Shown: piece after piece, positions 8,525 through 15,259 of the stretch
How the letters are laid out: each line of letters starts with the position of its first letter
How positions within the stretch are numbered: position 1 is the first letter of the stretch
Source of the DNA: UBA1189 sp045654565
GTDB lineage: Bacteria > Bacteroidota > Bacteroidia > Bacteroidales > Bacteroidaceae
Assembly (NCBI GenBank): GCA_045654565.1
Contig: JAZONP010000185.1
Coordinates: 1-27,361, forward strand
Direction: 5' to 3'
DNA: 27,361 nucleotides
The notes under the pieces: model-generated
Databases searched by the model: none
What the model was told of the DNA's origin: nothing
The model's input: only the letters and a program-made list of their open reading frames with translations
Position numbers and translations under genes: made by a program

Positions 8525-9313
8525 GAGCCGCACCTTCTCCGGCAACATCCGATACATCTGTACCATCATCTTGTTGAAGTTCTCCTCACCCAAGAGCTTG
8601 CGCAGACCCTTGTGTCCCACGATCTCATGGAGGATAGTGCGCTTTACATCGTTCACGCTCGTAGCATGAGGAGCATAGATGACCACCTCACCCGTACGGG
8701 TGTCATAGTATCCCTTCACGGGCTTACCCTTGGCAATATCCTTTTGTGCATCAGCGTCGAGCTCGTCCGTGCTATGCGCCACGCGCACCTTAACACCCAA
8801 CTTAGCCGACTCCCCGATAATAGCCTGCTCCCTCTCCTCATCCGAGAAAGGACCCTCATCAATTATTTCTGCAGTACGATTCCTACGCTCTGCAGCCCGC
8901 TCAATCTCGTCTTGGTTGTCTGCTAATCGGTAGCGGTTTTTCCCGCCATCTCCTCCAAGTATACCTCCTTTATGTATTCCGCCATCCGAACTACCTGTGT
9001 TCGACTGAGTCGCATCCCTCTGTCTTCGGCCTCTCTCAGTGCCCACACCATTGTCTCTATTTCCTCCAACGATTGCAGCATTAAAGTCAAATTTAGACAA
9101 AGCTGTTGGCTCAAACCCAAGTTCTTGCAGCCTAACGCGAATACTTCCCTCATTATAGCTATACGACTTTGCGATGTTGGTGACGATTTCATAAATATCC
9201 TCTTCTGTGACGTTTGCAAAGGTATACTTTTTCTTATTCCATAACCTTGACCATCGGGATTTTTTCAACTTCAAGTATGTTTCGTAACTCCTCGCTGTCC
9301 GTATGGTCAACAA
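8525..9313 (-). pseudogene. Truncated mobile-element 'large polyvalent protein' fragment with HExxH motif
   Basis: A coding-like segment on the minus strand, open from about 9313 and ending by running into the antisense of the GH71/99 gene, so its own 3' end is lost. Only the part above 8525 has protein character: a Gly/Arg/Asn-rich linker (about residues 83-135), then a charged segment and a zincin-like helix TILHEIVGHKGLRKLLG with HEIVGH at 8612-8629. Such HExxH segments occur in very large polyvalent proteins of Bacteroidales phages and conjugative elements. Upstream, another frame (9234 to about 9360) encodes RISDYLFLVDHTDSEELRNI and stops at 9234; a one-base shift near 9240 would join it to NKKKYTFANVTEED, suggesting a frameshift in the ancestral gene. 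The parent protein family is inferred; the truncation is directly visible. Confidence 0.6.
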
Positions 9314-9415
9314 GGAATAGATAATCGCTAATTCTAATTACGTCTGTTCCTACAGAATCATAGTCGTTGCTTAATATATTTTGGCAATAATATAGATGTT
9401 GTCTAAAACGTCTTG

Positions 9416-9533
9416 TGTCATTCAGAGCGAAGCGAAGAATCTCGCAAATGTCTCTTGCCAAGTCCCAGCGCGGGATTCTTGACTTCAGCCCCTTCGGGCG
9501 TCGACCTAAAGGTTAGCGTTGCTCGGGATGACA
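9416..9533. mobile_element. 118-bp MITE-like element with 13-bp terminal inverted repeats
   Basis: The ends TGTCATTCAGAGC (9416-9428) and GCTCGGGATGACA (9521-9533) are inverted repeats matching at 11 of 13 positions. The interior contains AGAGCGAAGCGA and the block TCGGGCGTCGACCTAAAGG (9494-9512), both echoed at 1682-1806. There is no coding capacity. It sits at the edge of the polyvalent-protein remnant. Flanking target duplications are not obvious. Confidence 0.6.
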
Positions 9534-9608
9534 GAGACCTCTGGGTAAACTGCTATATTATCTCCTATTTTTTTTTAGACAGAAGAACATAAGGACAGGT
9601 TTTCTTTT

Positions 9609-9629
9609 GGGCATCCACGAGGGATACCC
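9609..9629. repeat. Short hairpin in intergenic DNA
   Basis: GGGCATCC (9609-9616) pairs with GGATACCC (9622-9629) with one mismatch and a 5-nt loop. Possibly a member of a small palindromic repeat family; only one copy is in the window. Confidence 0.4.
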
Positions 9630-9705
9630 CTACGGGGAACTCGACACGCAAGAGAGATAGCAATGTTTTTTTTACTTGATGTGGCTATATTAGATAAAGT
9701 TTTGC

Positions 9706-9713
9706 TACTTTTG
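9706..9713 (+). promoter_or_regulatory. -7 box candidate for the LRR gene
   Basis: TACTTTTG fits TAnnTTTG. No TTTG-like element lies at the expected distance, so this is weak. It would place the transcript start near 9720 and favours the ATG at 9790 over the GTG at 9748. Confidence 0.35.
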
Positions 9714-9789
9714 CAATGAGAATACGACGAGCAGAGAACAAGGAGAAGTGAACTCTGAGTTCTCAAAAACTACAAAACGAATACACATC

Positions 9790-10053
9790 ATGTCTGATTC
9801 GGGAACAAAGAATGGACCATCATCAAAGAGAACGATGACTCTAACCAGTATCACGATACCACAAGGGTTGGAGTATATTGGCGACGAGTCTTTTGCTTAT
9901 CTCGCTTCGTTGGAGACGATAATACTGCCTGCGGGAGTGAAGAAGATCAACGCTTCGGCGTTTATGAAATGCACTGCACTCAAGACCATCTATGTGCCCG
10001 CCAATAAGACTGGCTACTATAAGAAACGTCTCCCCGAAGCACTGCACGCATAG
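9790..10053 (+). CDS. Mini BspA-type leucine-rich repeat protein (LRR_5), C-terminus apparently frameshifted
   Basis: 87 aa from the ATG at 9790 (a GTG at 9748 is in the same frame). Two LRR_5 units are clear: SITIPQGLEYIGDESFAYLA and an adjacent ETIILPAGVKKINASAF unit, capped by ALKTIYVPANKTGYYKKRLP. BspA-type proteins are normally long, surface-exposed and have a signal peptide; this one has neither length nor signal, so it looks like a remnant or a domesticated small protein. After ...LPEALHA the frame stops, but another frame continues with IVELDPVKKEKKKR to a TAA at 10092-10094, resembling the usual Lys-rich end of these proteins. A one-base indel near 10046-10050 is therefore likely (real or a sequencing error). 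Function unknown. Confidence 0.65.
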   Translation: MSDSGTKNGPSSKRTMTLTSITIPQGLEYIGDESFAYLASLETIILPAGVKKINASAFMKCTALKTIYVPANKTGYYKKRLPEALHA

Positions 10054-10181
10054 TAGAATTGGACCCCGTAAAAAAAGAGAAAAAAAAGAGATAATCAACC
10101 ACCCAAGAACCAACGGAAGGTCCACAACATATAGAGTCCCCCAATTGGCTATACCTTAGGTGATAAAAAAACCTTAACACA

Positions 10182-11240
10182 ATGAAAAAAAATATTCAAA
10201 AAGAGTCGATGAAAGACAATCGAGAGAACCAAACTATACGTGTAGCCATCTATGGTGCCGGCTCATTGGGCACCATTCTCGGAGCATACATCAGCAGAGC
10301 TGGTGTGGAGATTGAGCTTATAAACCGCAACAAGGCTCATGTCGCAGCCTTACAATCACATGGGGCACGGGTGACGGGTACGGTGCAACTCACACAACCC
10401 GTGATGGCATACACACCCGAGGAGATGAGCGGGAAGTATGACATTGTCTTCCTCATGACGAAGCAGCAGCACAATGCCGAGGTGGTGACGATGCTTAAGG
10501 ATTACCTTGCCGATGATGGTGTGCTCGTGACTTTCCAGAATGGACTGCCCGAGATGCAGATTGCCGAGATCCTTGGCGGTGAGCGTGTGCTGGGATGTAC
10601 TGTGGCATGGGGTGCCACGCTGCAGGGCCCTGGCGTATGTGAGCTGACAAGCGAGCCTGATGCTTTGTCGTTCTCGCTCGGGGCCATTACTCCCCACCGC
10701 AACAAGCACTTCGACAAGGTGAAGGAGCTGCTTGAGCTGATGGGAGCGGTGGAGGTGGAGGAGAACTTCCTCGGCACACGATGGAGCAAGCTGCTCATCA
10801 ATGCTGCCTTCTCGGGTATGAGCGCAGTGCTGGGATGTACCTTCGGAGAGGCTGCAGGCCCGCGCAAGTCGCGCCGTGTGGTGCAGGCACTCATCAAGGA
10901 GTGCATCGACGTATGCCGAAAGGGAGGCATACGCATCGAACCCGTGCAAGGTAAGGACATCGTGAAGCTGCTTGACTATAGCTCCCCCATAAAAAAGGCT
11001 TTTTCGTTTTTCATCATACCCATCGCCATACGCAAGCATGCCAAGCTGAAGGCCAGCATGCTGCAGGATATAGAGAAGGGAAAACTCACTGAAGTGGATG
11101 CCATCAATGGAGCGGTGTCGGCCTATGGAAGAAAGGTCGGGTTCCCCACCCCGATGAATGACCTCGTGGTAGAGATCGTCCACAAGATTGAACAGGGCGA
11201 ACTGAAGCCCAGCTACGATAATCTGAAATATCTAAATTGA
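10182..11240 (+). CDS. panE: 2-dehydropantoate 2-reductase (ketopantoate reductase)
   Basis: 352 aa, cytoplasmic. It reduces ketopantoate to pantoate with NADPH in pantothenate/CoA synthesis. The Rossmann motif GAGSLG is at 25-30, with the ApbA/PanE catalytic and substrate residues K94 (MTKQQ), N120 (FQNG), K203 and N207 (WSKLLINAAF) and E304 (LTEVDAING), equivalent to the E. coli K72/N98/K176/N180/E256 set. The first ATG is used; a second at 10209 would remove nine residues of a lysine-rich leader and is also plausible. Slightly longer than E. coli PanE. No panB/panC neighbours are present, and some members of this family reduce other 2-oxo acids, so the exact substrate is less sure than the family. 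No clear promoter is seen upstream. Confidence 0.88.
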   Translation: MKKNIQKESMKDNRENQTIRVAIYGAGSLGTILGAYISRAGVEIELINRNKAHVAALQSHGARVTGTVQLTQPVMAYTPEEMSGKYDIVFLMTKQQHNAEVVTMLKDYLADDGVLVTFQNGLPEMQIAEILGGERVLGCTVAWGATLQGPGVCELTSEPDALSFSLGAITPHRNKHFDKVKELLELMGAVEVEENFLGTRWSKLLINAAFSGMSAVLGCTFGEAAGPRKSRRVVQALIKECIDVCRKGGIRIEPVQGKDIVKLLDYSSPIKKAFSFFIIPIAIRKHAKLKASMLQDIEKGKLTEVDAINGAVSAYGRKVGFPTPMNDLVVEIVHKIEQGELKPSYDNLKYLN

Positions 11241-11265
11241 GAATTAAAAATTAGCCTTCCGGATG

Positions 11266-11300
11266 GAAATCAGAAATCAGAAATCATAATTCAGAAATCA
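11266..11300 (+). repeat. 7-bp tandem repeat (GAAATCA) just upstream of the DUF1460 gene
   Basis: Five 7-bp units: GAAATCA three times (11266-11286), the degenerate TAATTCA (11287-11293) and GAAATCA (11294-11300). It ends 5 bp before the start codon at 11306, so copy-number change would alter the translation initiation region. Confidence 0.85.
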
Positions 11301-11305
11301 TCAAC

Positions 11306-12061
11306 ATGATTAAGATTCTATTGTCGCTATGCCTGTTCGGCATGCCATCTGAGGGGATTCTCGATGTAGCAAAATCGTATCTTGGAGTACCCTATGTGGC
11401 AGGTACATTGGAGACCGATGGAGCAGAACGACTCATCATCAACGAGGATAGTGTGGACTGCACGACCTTTGTGGAACTGTCCGTGGCGCGCTGGCTTGCC
11501 ATGCAAGGTGATGAACCGGACTTCGCAGAGCAGGTCAGGCGGATGCGATACAGAGGGGGTGTCGTGGATGGCTACCTGTCGCGCTTGCACTACTTCACCG
11601 ACTGGGTGGCCGAGAACACAAGGCGCGGCATATGGCGGGAGCTGACACCTGAGGACGACAACCACCTATGGGTCGCCGACACACTGGAGCTGTCGTTCAT
11701 GAGCGAACATCCCCAGAGCTATCCCTATCTGAAGGCGAATGCCTGGGCGGTGGATTCGATAAGAGCAATCGAACAGAGGTATGCAAGCTACCCCATCAGC
11801 TACATCAATAAGGAGCACCTGAACCTCACCCAAGCTGAACTCCCCATACGCGATGGGGACGTACTGGCCTTGGTGACCACCATCGAGGGGCTGGATGTGA
11901 CCCACCTCGGATTTGCCGTCTGGAAGGGCGAGACGCTGCACCTGATGCATGCCTCCATGACGCACGGCAAGGTGGTGATGGATGAGCGTCCGCTTTATGA
12001 ATACCTTAAGACCCGAAAGCATTGTCCCGGAATAAGGGTCATACGATTGGAGAGATTTTGA
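11306..12061 (+). CDS. DUF1460 family NlpC/P60-like N-acetylmuramoyl-L-alanine amidase
   Basis: 251 aa. The N-terminus MIKILLSLCLFGMPSEG is a short hydrophobic export signal, consistent with periplasmic action. The core resembles DUF1460 proteins, a cysteine-hydrolase branch of the NlpC/P60 clan; structurally studied Bacteroides members are peptidoglycan amidases. The likely nucleophile is C52 in VDCTTFVE, and the likely general-base His is H200 in DVTHLGFAV, followed by HLMHAS. The predicted role is cell-wall turnover or recycling. It is 65 bp after panE, with the tandem repeat in the gap, and 60 bp before the TonB-dependent receptor gene. The family call is good; the precise bond cleaved is inferred. 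Confidence 0.85.
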   Translation: MIKILLSLCLFGMPSEGILDVAKSYLGVPYVAGTLETDGAERLIINEDSVDCTTFVELSVARWLAMQGDEPDFAEQVRRMRYRGGVVDGYLSRLHYFTDWVAENTRRGIWRELTPEDDNHLWVADTLELSFMSEHPQSYPYLKANAWAVDSIRAIEQRYASYPISYINKEHLNLTQAELPIRDGDVLALVTTIEGLDVTHLGFAVWKGETLHLMHASMTHGKVVMDERPLYEYLKTRKHCPGIRVIRLERF

Positions 12062-12121
12062 ATAAAAGTATGGTCGCCATATACATTTTTGCAAGAATCT
12101 CCGTTCTTGTATAGTATACGT

Positions 12122-14524
12122 ATGAAAAAGGCTGTCCTACTCATCATCCTCACATTACTCACATTCGGTATCCTCCAAGCCCAAGAGAGCATACCGACAG
12201 GGGGTGCTACCCTCAAGGGACGCATCACCGATGAGACGGGTAGCCCCGTAGAGATTGCCAACATCTGGGTTGCACGACAGATGAAGGGCACGACAAGTAA
12301 TCTTAAAGGTGAGTACAGCATCCATGTGGCTTCGGCTGACACGGTAGAGATCAGCTTCTCGATGATTGGCTATCAGACTCGCCGACGCATACTATATAAG
12401 CCCACGGGGACAATCACGCTGGACATCATGCTGCCCCATGCCAACACGGCACTGCAGGGGGTGACCATACGCGAGACACGCAGGCAAACAGGATCCATGC
12501 AACACCTGACGCAAAAGAAGTCGCGCCTGATGCCTGATGCGTCGGGAGGTTCGGTCGAGTCGTTTATCGCCACACAAGCAGGTGTGAGCAACACAAACGA
12601 GCTGTCATCGACCTACAATGTGCGCGGTGGTAACTACGATGAGAACTCCGTATATGTCAATGGCATAGAGGTGTATCGCCCGCTTCTCATCCGTGCAGGA
12701 CAGCAAGAGGGACTCAGCTTCGTCAATCCGGACATGGTGGAGAATATCGGCTTCTCGTCAGGAGGCTTCGAAGCACGGTACGGAGACAAGATGAGTAGCG
12801 TGCTCGACATCACCTACCGCCGTCCCACAGAATTTGAGAGCACCCTGTCGGCAAGTCTGCTCGGTGCAAATGCCTACGTCGGTATCGGCAAAGAAGACAA
12901 GTGGAGCATGACGCACAGCTTGCGTTATAAAACGAACCAGTACCTGCTCGGGACACTCGACACACAAGGTGAGTATGACCCCTCTTTTGTGGATTATCAG
13001 ACCTACCTCACCTACAAACTGTCTTCGCAATGGGAAGCCGGGTTCATAGGCAACATATCCCAGAACAAATATCGCTTCACCCCCTCGGACCGCAACACCT
13101 CGTTCGGTACACTGGAAGATGTCAAGGAGTTTAAGGTATACTTCGGAGGCCAAGAAAGAGACATGTTCCGCACATGGTTCGGAGCACTCAACCTCACGCA
13201 TACACCCAGTGTAAACCATGAGCTGACGCTCAATCTCTCGGCCTACCGCACCGATGAGGAGGAGACCTTTGACATTGTCAGTCAATATTGGCTCAACGAT
13301 GTGGACGAGGAGAAGACCATGGGTGTAGGTACCTACATGGAGCATGCTCGCAACTATCTCACCGCTTCGGTCGTGTCGGGAGGGCTGAGCGGGAAGCACA
13401 CCCTCGGGCAGCATGAATTGCAATGGGGGACGGAGTATAAACTGGAACATATCTCCGACAACATCAATGAATGGGAGATGCGCGACTCGGCCGGTTACTC
13501 ATTGCCTCACACGGGAGAACGGATAGAACTCATCTATAACCTACGGTCACGAAACGAGGTGCGCAACCATCGCCTATCGGCCTTCGTGCAAGACACCTGG
13601 CGATTGCATGCCGACTTCGGACTCTTTGTACTCAATGGGGGCGTGCGACTCTCCTACTGGTCATGGAACAGAGAACCCCTACTCTCGCCTCGCCTGTCCG
13701 TAGGGTTTGTCCCTGAAGCCAACGAGCAGTTTACCTTCCGACTTGCCACGGGAGTATACTACCAGAGCCCTTTCTACAAGGAGTTCCGCGACACCATACA
13801 GGCAGGTGGCTCGTCGTATGTGAGACTGAACAGCAACATCAAGTCGCAACGCTCCATTCAAGTGGTGGGTGCTATGGACTACCAGTTCCGCATATGGGAC
13901 CGACCGTTCAAGTTCACCTCTGAGGTATACTACAAGGCCCTTTCGAACCTCATACCTTATAATGTAAATAACGTGCGACTCACCTACTATGGCGAGAACT
14001 GCGCTTCGGGCTATGCTGCAGGACTTGACATGAAGCTCTTCGGAGAATTCATCCCTGGCACCGACTCGTGGCTCACGGCATCCATCATGCGCACCGAGGA
14101 GAAGATTGACGGCAAATGGTATCCGCGACCCACAGACCAGCGATTCAACCTCTCATTCTGCCTTACCGACTATTTCCCCGGGTCGGACCGCTGGCAGATG
14201 AACCTTCGTGCCGTATATGCCAACGGCCTGCCTTTCGGTCCCCCTCATTCGGGTCGAGAGAGACTGATCTTCCGTGCTCCGGCTTACCGCCGTGTCGACA
14301 TCGGCATGAGCTATCGCCTGGTAAACAATGAGGAACGTAACATACAGTATGGATGGCAGCGGCACTTCCGCAACATATGGCTGGGGCTTGATGCATTCAA
14401 TCTCTTGGGCATCAAGAATGTGAACTCCTACTACTGGATTACCGACACCGAAAACCACCGCTATGCAGTACCCAACCACCTCACAGGCCTGCGCCTCAAT
14501 GCACGACTGCTCGTGGAATTCTAA
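12122..14524 (+). CDS. TonB-dependent outer-membrane receptor with carboxypeptidase-regulatory-like domain
   Basis: 800 aa from the ATG at 12122; an in-frame start at 12089 would only add residues ahead of the signal peptide (MKKAVLLIILTLLTFGILQA, cleavage likely at A20/Q21). Residues about 30-110 form the carboxypeptidase D regulatory-like beta-sandwich common in Bacteroidetes receptors (LKGRITDETGSPVEIANIWV). The plug follows (about 115-230, with STYNVRGGNYDENSVYVNGI), then a 22-strand-type barrel ending in an aromatic residue (LLVEF). It imports a ligand across the outer membrane using TonB energy. No SusD partner is adjacent, so this is not a classical SusCD glycan porter; size and lack of SusD point to a siderophore, cobalamin, peptide or unknown ligand. 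Related proteins are often annotated only as TonB-dependent receptor. Confidence 0.93.
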   Translation: MKKAVLLIILTLLTFGILQAQESIPTGGATLKGRITDETGSPVEIANIWVARQMKGTTSNLKGEYSIHVASADTVEISFSMIGYQTRRRILYKPTGTITLDIMLPHANTALQGVTIRETRRQTGSMQHLTQKKSRLMPDASGGSVESFIATQAGVSNTNELSSTYNVRGGNYDENSVYVNGIEVYRPLLIRAGQQEGLSFVNPDMVENIGFSSGGFEARYGDKMSSVLDITYRRPTEFESTLSASLLGANAYVGIGKEDKWSMTHSLRYKTNQYLLGTLDTQGEYDPSFVDYQTYLTYKLSSQWEAGFIGNISQNKYRFTPSDRNTSFGTLEDVKEFKVYFGGQERDMFRTWFGALNLTHTPSVNHELTLNLSAYRTDEEETFDIVSQYWLNDVDEEKTMGVGTYMEHARNYLTASVVSGGLSGKHTLGQHELQWGTEYKLEHISDNINEWEMRDSAGYSLPHTGERIELIYNLRSRNEVRNHRLSAFVQDTWRLHADFGLFVLNGGVRLSYWSWNREPLLSPRLSVGFVPEANEQFTFRLATGVYYQSPFYKEFRDTIQAGGSSYVRLNSNIKSQRSIQVVGAMDYQFRIWDRPFKFTSEVYYKALSNLIPYNVNNVRLTYYGENCASGYAAGLDMKLFGEFIPGTDSWLTASIMRTEEKIDGKWYPRPTDQRFNLSFCLTDYFPGSDRWQMNLRAVYANGLPFGPPHSGRERLIFRAPAYRRVDIGMSYRLVNNEERNIQYGWQRHFRNIWLGLDAFNLLGIKNVNSYYWITDTENHRYAVPNHLTGLRLNARLLVEF

Positions 14525-14549
14525 GTATGAAAGCATATATCCTATATAG

Positions 14550-14581
14550 TTCGATAATCAGAAAAAAAAGTATTACTTTTG
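14550..14581 (+). promoter_or_regulatory. Candidate promoter for tsaC
   Basis: -7 box TACTTTTG (14574-14581) and a TTCG -33-like box (14550-14553) with a 20-bp spacer. The leader would be about 15 nt. Confidence 0.5.
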
Positions 14582-14603
14582 CATTTTGTAACCTCAGATT
14601 GAT

Positions 14604-15179
14604 ATGAACGAACAATATAGAGAAGAGATCAAACAAGCCTGCGATGTGCTCTATCGCGGAGGAGTGATACTCTACCCCACCGATACGGTATGGGGCATCG
14701 GGTGTGATGCGACAAACGAGGAGGCTGTACGCCGCGTGTATGAGATCAAGAAACGTGTTGACAGCAAGGCTATGCTGGTACTCGTGGATAGCGACGTAAA
14801 GGTCGACTTCTACGTTCGCGAAGTTTCGCCCGTGGCGTGGGACCTCATCGAGCTGTCCACCAAACCTCTCACCATCATCTATGACGGAGCACGCAACCTG
14901 GCCTCCAACCTTGTGGGCGAAGATGGCAGTGTGGGCATACGCGTTACTCGAGAAGAGTTTAGCAAACAGTTGTGTTTCCGTTTTCGCAAAGCCATCGTAT
15001 CCACATCGGCCAACATCAGCGGCCAACCCTCGCCACGATGCTTTGCAGAGATCAGTGACGAGATCAAGCAGGCAGTGGACTATATCGTGGGCATACGACA
15101 GGATGAGCCAGCTGGAGCCACCCCATCAAGCATCATCAAACTGGGAGCACACGGAGAAGTAAAGGTGATACGTGAGTGA
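14604..15179 (+). CDS. tsaC: L-threonylcarbamoyladenylate synthase (TsaC/YrdC/Sua5 family)
   Basis: 191 aa, cytoplasmic. It makes threonylcarbamoyl-AMP from threonine, bicarbonate and ATP, the first step of the t6A37 tRNA modification. The YrdC fold is recognisable from the N-terminal GGVILYPTDTVWGIGCDAT, the nucleotide/substrate-binding KKRVDSKAML and the conserved STSANISG motif. The length fits the short TsaC form rather than the two-domain Sua5. It has its own promoter candidate just upstream and is followed after 80 bp by the PBP1A gene with a separate -7 box. Confidence 0.95.
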   Translation: MNEQYREEIKQACDVLYRGGVILYPTDTVWGIGCDATNEEAVRRVYEIKKRVDSKAMLVLVDSDVKVDFYVREVSPVAWDLIELSTKPLTIIYDGARNLASNLVGEDGSVGIRVTREEFSKQLCFRFRKAIVSTSANISGQPSPRCFAEISDEIKQAVDYIVGIRQDEPAGATPSSIIKLGAHGEVKVIRE

Positions 15180-15229
15180 TAGACCCACACTTTTAACCGT
15201 TTATTACACAACTATCGAATTATTTGTCT

Positions 15230-15237
15230 TATCTTTG
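15230..15237 (+). promoter_or_regulatory. -7 box for the PBP1A gene
   Basis: TATCTTTG fits TAnnTTTG. No good -33 element is seen at 19-21 bp. A transcript starting near 15243 would exclude the in-frame TTG at 15242 and supports the ATG at 15260. Confidence 0.5.
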
Positions 15238-15259
15238 CTGATTGAAACAACGACAAGCT

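Larger units (their letters stand above)
9534..9789. other. Intergenic DNA between MITE-like element and LRR gene
   Basis: No gene is supported. It contains a poly-T run (about 9569-9577), a hairpin GGGCATCC / GGATACCC (9609-9629, 7 of 8 pairs), another T-rich run (9665-9673) and a -7-like box TACTTTTG (9706-9713) without a convincing -33 box. Confidence 0.5.

Noticed and set aside
9362..9461. N-terminal part of the small minus-strand frame at 9234-9461
   Set aside because: The first codons translate the MITE-like element and look non-coding; only the part below about 9360 resembles protein.
10356..11183. 275-codon open frame opposite panE
   Set aside because: Antisense shadow of a well-supported panE with intact catalytic residues; His/Leu-rich translation without domain character.
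11266..11300. CRISPR-like repeat array
   Set aside because: 7-bp units without spacers; a simple tandem repeat. No direct repeat/spacer array is seen anywhere in the window.
12758..13450. 230-codon open frame opposite the TonB-dependent receptor
   Set aside because: Antisense shadow of the plug/barrel coding sequence.
15242..15259. TTG start for PBP1A
   Set aside because: It sits at the predicted transcription start point only 5 bp past the -7 box; the ATG at 15260 is better.
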